This document shows, in pieces, positions 1 to 6,415 of a stretch of DNA of 7,280 nt. The notes below the pieces were generated by a model. It saw nothing but the letters and a program-made list of their open reading frames with translations. It searched no databases and was not told the DNA's origin. The stretch lies in NCBI GenBank assembly GCA_001508595.1, contig LGHA01000064.1:1-7280 (forward strand), in the 5' to 3' direction. Both the position numbers and the translations under genes were made by a program. This DNA comes from Anaerolineaceae bacterium 46_22. Its GTDB lineage: Bacteria; Chloroflexota; Anaerolineae; Anaerolineales; Anaerolineaceae. Position 1 is the stretch's first letter. Each line of letters opens with the position of its first letter.

Positions 1-500
1 GTATCCATCAGGACGACAGGTACTGATTCATTACGGTATTTTGCCAGGAAACCCTCACGCTGTTCACTTTTTCGGGGAGGAAAACCGGCAAATATGAAGC
101 GTTCGATGGAAAAATCGCATAGAGAAAGGGCTGAGGTCAGGGAGGCAGGGCCAGGCACGGGTGAAACCGGGATCTTCATCTGGTAGAGCAGTTCAAGTAA
201 GTGCTGTCCAGGATCGGCGAACACCGGAGTGCCGGCGTCTGAGATGATCGCCATGGTCTCGCCTTTAGCTAACCGCACCATGATATTTTGCGCTTCTTCA
301 GCTTCATTATGTTCGTTAAGGGGGATCAATTCGTTTTCAATATCCAGTTTATGCAGCAGCCGGCTGCCCTGGCGTAATTCTTCGCAAATGACAGCATCAA
401 CTTTCTTGAGCACGTCCAGTGCCCTGAGGGTGATGTCTTTTGGATTGCCGATGGGTGTGGCGACAATATATAGTTTGCCTGGTTTGGTCTGTTTTTCCAT
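1..500 (-). CDS. rsmI: RsmI-family SAM-dependent methyltransferase (tetrapyrrole methylase fold), C-terminus cut by window edge
   Basis: The canonical family enzyme 2'-O-methylates C1402 of 16S rRNA in the decoding centre, using S-adenosylmethionine. Visible here are 166 codons plus a partial Thr codon, against about 280 residues for a full-length member. Family landmarks read in order: LYIVATPIGN (10-19), ITLRALDVL (23-31), NEHNE (62-66), SDAGTP (87-92) with DPG (96-98), PGPASL (116-121) and ERFIFAGFPPRK (133-144). These are the SAM-binding and substrate loops of the fold. One point is odd: the usual EDTRHT segment after the first domain reads EELRQG (40-45), so this is a divergent subfamily and its target base is not proven. 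The ATG at 498-500 is chosen because family members start about 5-15 residues before LYIV. No good Shine-Dalgarno precedes it, but a -10 box does. The frame stays open to another ATG at 597-599. The gene is divergent from murJ. Confidence 0.85.
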   Translation of the reverse strand, partial: MEKQTKPGKLYIVATPIGNPKDITLRALDVLKKVDAVICEELRQGSRLLHKLDIENELIPLNEHNEAEEAQNIMVRLAKGETMAIISDAGTPVFADPGQHLLELLYQMKIPVSPVPGPASLTSALSLCDFSIERFIFAGFPPRKSEQREGFLAKYRNESVPVVLMD

Positions 501-507
501 TTTGTTA

Positions 508-535
508 ATTGTAACATCCCCGGCTTTAATAACAA
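508..535 (-). promoter_or_regulatory. Predicted leaderless promoter of the rsmI-like gene
   Basis: On the minus strand a -35-like TTGTTA (535-530, 4 of 6 matches to TTGACA) is followed after 16 bp by TACAAT (513-508, 5 of 6 matches to TATAAT). Only 7 nt separate the -10 from the ATG at 500, so transcription should start at or within a base or two of the start codon. This fits the absence of a Shine-Dalgarno. The boxes were found by eye in AT-rich DNA, so confidence is moderate. Confidence 0.5.
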
Positions 536-626
536 AAGTGAATTGCATGGATTGTGTGAAAGAGGATATTTTGTTGCTTAAATCATTGTTGAAGTCCATT
601 ATACTCAGCGATTCTGGTTCTTAATT

Positions 627-661
627 TTTACCTACCCCCTGACCCCCTCCCTGAAGGTAAA
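627..661. repeat. Inverted repeat with a C-rich loop in the rsmI/murJ spacer
   Basis: TTTACCT (627-633) and AGGTAAA (655-661) are exact inverted copies, 7 bp, around a 21-nt loop. The loop contains near-repeats ACCCCCTG and ACCCCCTC followed by CCTG. The opposite strand therefore carries G-runs of 3, 5, 5 and 2, an imperfect G-quadruplex-like pattern. No T-run follows on either strand, so it is not a normal intrinsic terminator. It sits about 27 bp upstream of the murJ -35 box. Function is unknown. Confidence 0.4.
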
Positions 662-687
662 GAGAAATTTCAGTAATTTTGCAATAC

Positions 688-716
688 TGGTCAGTCAATC
701 AGGATTATGGCATAAT
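688..716 (+). promoter_or_regulatory. Predicted murJ promoter
   Basis: TGGTCA (688-693, 4 of 6 matches to TTGACA) and CATAAT (711-716, 5 of 6 matches to TATAAT) are separated by 17 bp. The expected start near 723 gives a leader of about 28 nt, which contains a clear Shine-Dalgarno GAAAGGG (740-746) 5 nt before the murJ ATG. In contrast to other genes in the window, this is a conventional leadered arrangement. Confidence 0.5.
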
Positions 717-751
717 CTACATATTGCAAGGTCTCGATTGAAAGGGTATCT

Positions 752-2293
752 ATGAAGAAAACCAGCCGGTTGACGCGCATCTCATTGATGCTGGCCGTCC
801 TGTTTGGTGCAGATAAATTATTGGGGGTTTTGCGAACGGTTATCATTGGCCGTCAATTTGGTCTTTCGGAAGAGTTGGATGTGTTCAACGCAGCCAATAA
901 TCTGCCTGACATGTTGTTTGCATTGATCTCAGGCGGTGCCCTGGCGATTGCTTTTATCCCGGTTTTATCAGAGGTCTTATCGAAAGAGGGGCGTGAGTCC
1001 TCCTGGCGTTTGTTCTCCGGTGTAGCAAATTTAGCCTTCATCGTTACAGGTGGATTAGCAGTTCTCGTTGCCCTTCTTGCGGGACCGCTGGTGCGTGGTC
1101 AATTAGGGATTGCACCTGGATTCAGCCCCAGTCAGCAAGATTTAGCGATCGAGTTGATGCGTTTGAACCTGATCTCGACTTTATTATTTTCTATCAGCGG
1201 CCTTGTCATGGCTGGTCTGCAGGCAAATCAACATTTTTTACTGCCTGCTTTAGCCCCGCTCCTTTATGACCTGGGACAAATATTTGGCGCCGTTGTTTTA
1301 GCACCATCGGAAAGTTACCAGGTTGCTGGTTTTCGGCTGCCAGCGTTTGGATTGGGCATCCATGGACTGGTGTATGGGGTGATCATCGGCGCAGCGCTGC
1401 ACTTGTTGATCCAAATACCGGGATTGGTCAAATACCGTTTTCGCTGGTTTGCAAAAATCAACTTCAAGGATGCGGCATTTCAAAAGGTGCTGCGTTTGAT
1501 GGGGCCGCGCCTGGTGAGTATGGGATTTATCCAGCTAATCTTTTTGGCAAGGGATAATTTAGCTTCCCGGCTGCCTGTCGGATCTGTCACGGCTTTGAGT
1601 TACGGCTGGTGGATTCAACAGGTGCCAGAAACACTGATCGGCACAGCGATTGCCACCGCTTTATTACCAACACTCTCGGAACATATTGCTTCAGAAGATC
1701 ATGGCAGGTTCAAAGACACAATTGAACGATCGTTAAAAGTGATGATTGCACTGTCTCTACCGATCACCGTCATCCTTTCACTGGCAAGTTTGCCTTTAAT
1801 CCAGTTCGCCTTTGGTTTTTCAATTGAAGATGCCCAAATGATCCTATGGGCAAGCCAGGGATATTTGATCGGTCTATTGGGTCACAGCCTTGTTGAATTA
1901 GGGGTACGCTCGTTTTATGCGAGGCAGAATGCCCGTGTGCCGATGATGGTTTCAGGTTTGGGTTTACTGATGTACATTGGCTTGGCTGTTGCGCTAATTT
2001 CACCTTTGGGGGCAGGAGGGATTGCTCTGGCGAATTCTATTTCGTATAGTATACAAGGCGTATTGTTGTTTGTCTTATTAAACCGGAAACTCCCACAAAA
2101 ATTCAATTTAGGAAGCACCTTATTGCGCAGCTTGTTGAGCGGCATCGGGGCGGGATTAGGCGTATGGCTGCTGCTTACTGTGCTTCCGATTCCCCTTTCA
2201 CCGCTGTTCTTGTCCATTGTGGGGATGGGAGTGGGGGGGCTGGTCGGCGCAATCCCGATCTGGCCTGAGATTCGATCCCTGGTGAATTTATAA
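752..2293 (+). CDS. murJ: MurJ/MviN-family lipid-linked oligosaccharide flippase
   Basis: This is a polytopic inner-membrane protein of the MOP/MVF superfamily. The canonical role is to flip lipid II, the peptidoglycan precursor, to the outer face of the membrane. At 513 residues it matches MurJ length, with hydrophobic segments throughout, consistent with about 14 transmembrane helices. The N-terminal signature is recognisable: DKLLGVLRTVIIGRQFG (21-37), LDVFNAANNLP (42-52), GGALAIAFIPVL (61-72). The mid-protein motif P-E-T-L-I-G-T-A-I-A-T-A-L-L-P-T-L-S (292-309) matches the MurJ segment ending in LLPTLS. Compared from memory with E. coli MurJ, the R24 and D39 equivalents are kept (R28, D43), but R18, R52, D269 and R270 align with K22, F55, W286 and W287. 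Flippase fold is therefore sure, lipid II specificity less so. The start is fixed by GAAAGGG 5 nt upstream. No terminator follows, so some read-through into the downstream membrane-protein gene is possible. Confidence 0.88.
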   Translation: MKKTSRLTRISLMLAVLFGADKLLGVLRTVIIGRQFGLSEELDVFNAANNLPDMLFALISGGALAIAFIPVLSEVLSKEGRESSWRLFSGVANLAFIVTGGLAVLVALLAGPLVRGQLGIAPGFSPSQQDLAIELMRLNLISTLLFSISGLVMAGLQANQHFLLPALAPLLYDLGQIFGAVVLAPSESYQVAGFRLPAFGLGIHGLVYGVIIGAALHLLIQIPGLVKYRFRWFAKINFKDAAFQKVLRLMGPRLVSMGFIQLIFLARDNLASRLPVGSVTALSYGWWIQQVPETLIGTAIATALLPTLSEHIASEDHGRFKDTIERSLKVMIALSLPITVILSLASLPLIQFAFGFSIEDAQMILWASQGYLIGLLGHSLVELGVRSFYARQNARVPMMVSGLGLLMYIGLAVALISPLGAGGIALANSISYSIQGVLLFVLLNRKLPQKFNLGSTLLRSLLSGIGAGLGVWLLLTVLPIPLSPLFLSIVGMGVGGLVGAIPIWPEIRSLVNL

Positions 2294-2366
2294 GTCATTA
2301 TTCATCTATCCCCCCTCCCAATCACATATCTTATTAAATACATCAAATTTATGAATTTTGCTCTGT

Positions 2367-2395
2367 TTTACCTTTCCATTTAATAAAGGTATAAT
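2367..2395 (+). promoter_or_regulatory. Near-consensus, predicted leaderless promoter of the TPR membrane-protein gene
   Basis: TTTACC (2367-2372, 4 of 6 matches to TTGACA), a 17-bp spacer and a perfect TATAAT (2390-2395) form the best promoter in the window. The ATG at 2404 begins only 8 nt after the -10, so the transcript should start within about 1-3 nt of the start codon. There is no Shine-Dalgarno in the 8 nt between them (TTCACCCT). The rest of the 110-bp spacer is AT-rich. A C-rich run at 2310-2319 resembles the one at 635-651. Confidence 0.65.
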
Positions 2396-2403
2396 TTCAC
2401 CCT

Positions 2404-3552
2404 ATGGACGAAAATGAGATTGAGAAGACAGATGCTGTTTCCATTGAATCAGCAGATAAAAAGAAGAAAAAATTCCTTGAACGGCGTTCCTCATGGTACA
2501 TATTGGGGATTCTTATAGCCCTTTTGATTGTTTTAATTGGGGCGATTTCGGGCATTCAACGCGGTATTAACCAAAGGGTAAATTTGGCAGAGACACAAGC
2601 CGCGCCAAAAGTTCAGTCGCAGTTGTTGAACGCTAAACAAGATATCGAAGAGGGGCGTTACGAAGTAGCCCTGGATCGGCTGGATTGGATCCTGGAAGAA
2701 ATGTCCCCATACCTCAGCGATGAAGAATTGCAGGAAGTAGGCGATTTATACAGCCAAACATTGCTACGAATTTCTACTTATCGCACACCCACACCTGAGC
2801 CATCACCGACACCAACTGAGCCTCCCTTTACACCAACGCCAGACTTAAGGGGCGAGGAAGATTTATTTGAAACTGCAAAACAACTGCTTGCTGAAGAGTC
2901 CTGGGATGAAGCAATAAAAACAATAGAAACATTAAGGCAAAAGAATTTATCCTATCGCACGGTTCAGGTGGATGGGATGCTTTATGTTGCATTGCGGAAT
3001 CGGGGTTTGGATAAGATCCTGATTGAAGGAAATCTTGAGCCGGGAATCTATGATTTGACATTAGCTGAAGGTTTTGCACCTCTTGATTCGAGTGCTGAGG
3101 GCGTACGAACATGGACCCGCATGTATTTGACAGGCGCAAGTTATTGGAATGTGGATTGGGCACAGGTCATTTATTATTTCGAACAAGTTTACCCCCAATT
3201 GCCATACTTGCGTGATGGGACCAACATGACCACCATCGAACGCTACCGGATTGCCCTGTATGAATACGGCACGCAGCTCGCAAATAACGGTGAGGTGTGT
3301 GAAGCGTTAGAATATTTTGAATTGTCCTTTGAGATTGCACCGGATCCGGTAGTTCAACCAACGGCTCAATGGGTTGCTGAGGAATGTGAGGAAGAAAGCA
3401 AGCCTGAGCATGAAGAGCCGAAAAATACCCCCACACCGGCACCAACGACAGCCAATCCGACGGCTGTACCTACTCAGGGACCAACAGAAGAAACAACTTT
3501 AGAACCGACGGCAGAACCGACAGTAACGCCAGCGCTAACACCAGCGCCTTAA
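2404..3552 (+). CDS. Single-pass membrane protein with TPR-like extracytoplasmic region and Thr/Pro-rich tail, function unknown
   Basis: I do not recognise a named family. The 382-residue protein has a charged cytoplasmic N-terminus with a KKKKK run (19-23), one transmembrane helix at about 31-52, and a large region expected outside. That region has a helical TPR-like pair (about 70-125: LLNAKQDIEEGRYEVALDRL), a Pro/Thr linker (128-147), a second TPR-like unit (about 152-182: AKQLLAEESWDEAIKTIETL) and a third helical stretch (about 235-312, with NGEVCEALEYFELSFEIAP). The last 42 residues (341-382) are a low-complexity T/P/A/E tail. TPR units usually bind protein partners, so a scaffold or envelope-assembly role is plausible. 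The position after murJ hints at cell-wall work, but that is inference. Two cysteines (299, 328) could form a disulfide. The start is supported by a perfect TATAAT 8 nt upstream, and a strong terminator follows the stop. Confidence 0.85.
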   Translation: MDENEIEKTDAVSIESADKKKKKFLERRSSWYILGILIALLIVLIGAISGIQRGINQRVNLAETQAAPKVQSQLLNAKQDIEEGRYEVALDRLDWILEEMSPYLSDEELQEVGDLYSQTLLRISTYRTPTPEPSPTPTEPPFTPTPDLRGEEDLFETAKQLLAEESWDEAIKTIETLRQKNLSYRTVQVDGMLYVALRNRGLDKILIEGNLEPGIYDLTLAEGFAPLDSSAEGVRTWTRMYLTGASYWNVDWAQVIYYFEQVYPQLPYLRDGTNMTTIERYRIALYEYGTQLANNGEVCEALEYFELSFEIAPDPVVQPTAQWVAEECEEESKPEHEEPKNTPTPAPTTANPTAVPTQGPTEETTLEPTAEPTVTPALTPAP

Positions 3553-3572
3553 CTGAAACATAAAACTTTATT

Positions 3573-3602
3573 AGCCATCCAGTGAAATCGGATGGCTTTT
3601 TT
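3573..3602 (+). terminator. Rho-independent terminator of the TPR membrane-protein gene
   Basis: AGCCATCC (3573-3580) and GGATGGCT (3590-3597) form a perfect 8-bp stem with a 9-nt loop, followed by a run of T (3597-3602). It lies about 20 nt after the TAA at 3550-3552. The convergent rimO gene stops 3 bp beyond it. On the minus strand the hairpin is followed by the weaker TAATAAAGTTTTA, so it may also serve rimO, less efficiently. Confidence 0.85.
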
Positions 3603-3604
3603 GA

Positions 3605-4957
3605 TTAATTTTGGATTACCAATTCCCCAACCAGGTCATGGGTTATTGCACTGTTGATTTTTACTGGAACGATCTCACCAATCGGAGCCAGTCCCTCAAT
3701 TACCACCAAGCCGTCGATTTCTGGCGCATCCCGATAAGATCGCCCAATTGAAATCTGATTTTCTTCATCCACACCTTCGATCAATACATCCAAAATTTTG
3801 CCAATAAACCTCTGGTTGCGTTCCAGTGATATTTCACCCTGGATTTGCATCAGGTGTTCAAGACGTTCGATTTTGACATGTTCCGGGATGGGATCGCCAA
3901 GGCGTTCTGCAGGAGAACCTGGTTCAAAAGAATAAGGAAAGACGCCCATGTGATCGAACCTTACTTCCTGAACGAAGTTGACCAAGTTTTGAAAAGCTTT
4001 ATCATCTTCACCAGGATAACCGACGATAAAAGTCGTTCGCAATGTGATATCCGGCATCATCGAGCGGATGTGTGATAGGTTTTTTCTGACACCCATAATA
4101 TCGCTTGGGCGTCGCATTGAACGAAGGATATCAGGATCGGCATGCTGCAAGGGCATATCGAGGTATGGCAAAATTTGAGGTTCGTTGTGCATCAATTGGA
4201 TCAGCGGTTCAGTCACGTATCCCGGGAAGGTATACATCAGGCGAATCCAGGGGATGTCCGGTACCGCTTTGAGGATGTTTTCGAGCAGAGTCGTTATGCC
4301 ATCCTGCATATTGAGATCATGTCCATAGTCTGTGATATCCTGTGCAATCAGGATGATTTCTTTCATCCCACTATCCTGCAAGGTTTTTGCGTCATGGACA
4401 ATTTTGTCGACAGGGCGGCTGATGAGGCTTCCCTTAATTAACGGGATCATGCAGTAAGCACAGCTTCGCCGGCAGCCGTCGGCAATTTTTAAGTAGGCGC
4501 TGCCGCCCTGAACTGCAGCACGGTTCGTGCCTTTTTCGTCCTGTCCAACGGTTGAGACCTCAGGGAAGTAGCTGTACGGAATTTGCTGACGTTTATCGTC
4601 CATCTCCTTGATCAGGTTCAGGATATCCATCCAGCGACGAGTACCAATCAGGCCATCGATTCCGGGTACCGCTTCGAGTATTTCGTTTCGATGAAGTTCA
4701 GTCATGCAGCCTGCAGCAATCAATTTTTGCCATGGTAATTTTTCACTGGCTAAGTCCGTCAGGACCATGAGAGCTTCTTCTCGAGCAGCTTTCAAAAAAC
4801 CACAGGTGTTAACAATCAGGTAAGCCGCATCTTCTGGTGCGCTGGCTGGGACATAACCTTCCCTGTTAAGAATTTGTGCCATTGATTCTGAATCAACCAG
4901 GTTCTTAGGACATCCAAGGGATATCAGGTGATAGGTTCCTTTTGCGCGTTTTGTCAT
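3605..4957 (-). CDS. rimO: Ribosomal protein uS12 (S12) methylthiotransferase RimO
   Basis: This radical-SAM enzyme adds a methylthio group to the beta-carbon of a conserved aspartate of ribosomal protein uS12 (Asp89 in E. coli). It needs two [4Fe-4S] clusters and works in the cytoplasm. At 450 residues it is full length. The N-terminal methylthiotransferase domain carries the three cluster cysteines C16 (in SLGCPKN), C52 (in NTCGF) and C84 (in AAGCM). The radical-SAM CxxxCxxC is C162, C166 and C169 (DGCRRSCAYC). A C-terminal TRAM domain (about 385-448) follows, and the SYRDAPEIDG segment separates RimO from its relative MiaB. All catalytic cysteines are present. The ATG is one base after the stop of the rodZ-like gene, so the two are cotranscribed and probably translationally coupled. 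Only a weak GGA about 7 nt upstream serves as ribosome site. The gene ends at a convergent terminator, with no pgsA behind it. Confidence 0.96.
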   Translation of the reverse strand: MTKRAKGTYHLISLGCPKNLVDSESMAQILNREGYVPASAPEDAAYLIVNTCGFLKAAREEALMVLTDLASEKLPWQKLIAAGCMTELHRNEILEAVPGIDGLIGTRRWMDILNLIKEMDDKRQQIPYSYFPEVSTVGQDEKGTNRAAVQGGSAYLKIADGCRRSCAYCMIPLIKGSLISRPVDKIVHDAKTLQDSGMKEIILIAQDITDYGHDLNMQDGITTLLENILKAVPDIPWIRLMYTFPGYVTEPLIQLMHNEPQILPYLDMPLQHADPDILRSMRRPSDIMGVRKNLSHIRSMMPDITLRTTFIVGYPGEDDKAFQNLVNFVQEVRFDHMGVFPYSFEPGSPAERLGDPIPEHVKIERLEHLMQIQGEISLERNQRFIGKILDVLIEGVDEENQISIGRSYRDAPEIDGLVVIEGLAPIGEIVPVKINSAITHDLVGELVIQN

Positions 4958-4958
4958 A

Positions 4959-6380
4959 TTATTCCGTTGGTGTAAGTGTTGGCATCCTCGTTTGGGTCGG
5001 CGTTGGCGTCGCTGTAGGCGAGGGTGATGGTCTTGGTGTTTCAGTGATGGTTGGTGTGTTGGTGGGGGTTGGCAGGACCAGACCTGATTCTGTGAATACC
5101 AGGCTGATCACCTGCCCGAGTAAACCCGGTGATCCCATGTCCTGGTCGTTGAAATAAATTTGCAGTGCGCCGGCGTTGCCGGTCAGAACTTCAACTGAAT
5201 CATCGCCAGAAAAGTCATAAACATTTCCTGAGATCAATCGTCCCTCAAAGGCAATTTGACCGTCTGTTGTAATCTGAACCCATGTTCTTTGTCTTGGGAT
5301 GATAACAATGTTGATTTGGTTGTTTCCGGGCAGTGGGGTGAAGATGGGCGTGGGTTCAATTTCGGATGTTTCAACTATTTCTTCATCAACTTGATCGCTA
5401 TCCATGGTCATGGTTATTTGAGGTGTGGGAGACCCGGTGGCGAGCAGGACATCTGCCACCTCCGGGATATCCGTTGCTTCAATGTTGGGGTTTTCCGTAT
5501 TCATGATGCGGTTTACACCCCAAATTAGAAATCCAGCAAAGCCAAGTAATAACCCGGCAATAACAAGCAAATCAAGTGAAAAGAAGTTCTTCAACCGGAG
5601 ACCTGTTGGTGATAATTCTTTCGCAGTTTTTTTATTTTGTGACTCTTCCTGACTTTGTTTCTCCAGCCTTTTTATCTGTAATCCATCCGCATATTCCAGC
5701 AAGATTGCATCGACATCCAGATTGAGAAACTCCGCATAGTTTGCCAGCATCCCTCGAGCCTGCACTGGCGATGGCAGTGCTTCGAAGTCACCAGCATCAA
5801 GCGCCTCCAAAAATGGTTGCCTTATGTGAAGATGATTGGCAAGGTCCTCGTAGGAAAGGCTCAATAACCTTCGACGAGCCTGTAATTTTGCCCCAATGGC
5901 TTTGAAAATCGCGGTCGCATGTTCTGTCTTTTTGGTTTCTGGTTGTACCAGAGACTCAAAATTGGGAATATTTGTTTCGCGTGATTTGCGTTTGAGGTGA
6001 GATGCTTCTTTGGTGCCTTGAGAGATTACTTTTTCAGTTGTAACTTCATCGTCGCTATCGAAGCTTTGCTCAATCTCATTTTTATAAAGGGGTTCTTCAT
6101 CCTCGGAAGCAGACAAATCTCCCAAAGTTTTGGATGTTTCACTTGCAGTTCCCTGGTAATTTGGTTTTATCTGAAGGTCCTCCAGGTTAATCCCCAACTC
6201 GGCGGCATAAAGTCGTAAGAAACCGCGCTTATGAACCCTGGAAGGCAGTGATTCGTCGTCATCAACTTCAATCGCTTCAAGATAATTCATGCGTATGCGC
6301 GTCTTTTGGGCGATTTCCTCTAAAGAAATCCCCAGGGACTCGCGAATTTGTTTTAATTTTTGTCCAGGTGTCTGTGACAT
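4959..6380 (-). CDS. rodZ: RodZ-like membrane protein with two HTH domains, DUF4115-type C-terminal domain and Thr/Pro-rich tail
   Basis: RodZ links the MreB cytoskeleton to the wall-elongation machinery across the membrane. The 473-residue protein has, in order: a RodZ/Xre-type HTH (about 5-70, LKQIRESLGISLEEIAQKT), an acidic linker, a second homologous HTH (about 158-232, LQARRRLLSLSYEDLANHL), one transmembrane helix (about 268-289), a short extracytoplasmic linker, a beta-rich DUF4115-like domain (about 355-430, with IPRQRTWVQITTDG and FEGRLISG) and a Thr/Pro/Ser tail (436-473). The two HTH units share the pattern E-x-LPS-x-V-x-x-RG-x-L. Canonical RodZ has only one HTH, so the duplication is notable. 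The start is set by the family N-terminus and a TATAAT 6 nt before the ATG. There is no Shine-Dalgarno. It is first gene of a two-gene operon with rimO. A membrane-bound transcription regulator is the main alternative. Confidence 0.85.
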   Translation of the reverse strand: MSQTPGQKLKQIRESLGISLEEIAQKTRIRMNYLEAIEVDDDESLPSRVHKRGFLRLYAAELGINLEDLQIKPNYQGTASETSKTLGDLSASEDEEPLYKNEIEQSFDSDDEVTTEKVISQGTKEASHLKRKSRETNIPNFESLVQPETKKTEHATAIFKAIGAKLQARRRLLSLSYEDLANHLHIRQPFLEALDAGDFEALPSPVQARGMLANYAEFLNLDVDAILLEYADGLQIKRLEKQSQEESQNKKTAKELSPTGLRLKNFFSLDLLVIAGLLLGFAGFLIWGVNRIMNTENPNIEATDIPEVADVLLATGSPTPQITMTMDSDQVDEEIVETSEIEPTPIFTPLPGNNQINIVIIPRQRTWVQITTDGQIAFEGRLISGNVYDFSGDDSVEVLTGNAGALQIYFNDQDMGSPGLLGQVISLVFTESGLVLPTPTNTPTITETPRPSPSPTATPTPTQTRMPTLTPTE

Positions 6381-6386
6381 GAGTGT

Positions 6387-6415
6387 ATTATATTCTAAAA
6401 GAAAACCGGCCTGAA
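6387..6415 (-). promoter_or_regulatory. Predicted leaderless promoter of rodZ-rimO
   Basis: A perfect TATAAT (minus strand, 6392-6387) lies 6 nt before the ATG at 6380, so the first transcribed base should be close to the A of the start codon. The matching -35 position, 17 bp upstream, reads TTCAGG (6415-6410), only 3 of 6 matches, and overlaps the 3' arm of the rplI terminator. The -10 is strong and the -35 weak. Confidence 0.55.

Noticed and set aside
600..605. Plus-strand TATACT as an extra murJ promoter
   Set aside because: No acceptable -35 lies 16-18 bp upstream, and the 688-716 promoter is closer and better.
229..624. 131-codon plus-strand open frame
   Set aside because: It lies antisense to the rsmI-like gene, whose minus-strand frame carries clear family motifs. 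The plus-strand protein shows no domain and has a Ser/Leu-rich shadow composition.
1915..2298. 127-codon minus-strand open frame within murJ
   Set aside because: It is antisense to the hydrophobic C-terminal part of MurJ, with no ribosome site or recognisable domain. It is a frame shadow.
2343..2360. AT-rich imperfect inverted repeat after murJ considered as a terminator
   Set aside because: The stem is AT-only with a mismatch and is not followed by a T-run. No convincing terminator for murJ was found.
4142..4441. 99-codon plus-strand open frame within rimO
   Set aside because: It is antisense to the radical-SAM domain of a complete rimO and has no supporting signal.
4962..5078. Low-complexity GT-rich stretch that first looks like a tandem repeat or CRISPR-like array
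   Set aside because: It has no fixed unit length or spacers. It is fully explained as Thr/Pro/Ser codons of the RodZ-like tail read from the other strand.
4942..5157. Plus-strand Val/Gly-rich open frame opposite the rodZ tail
   Set aside because: Its VGVGVAVG-like repeats are the complement of Thr/Pro codons in the RodZ-like tail, a composition artefact.
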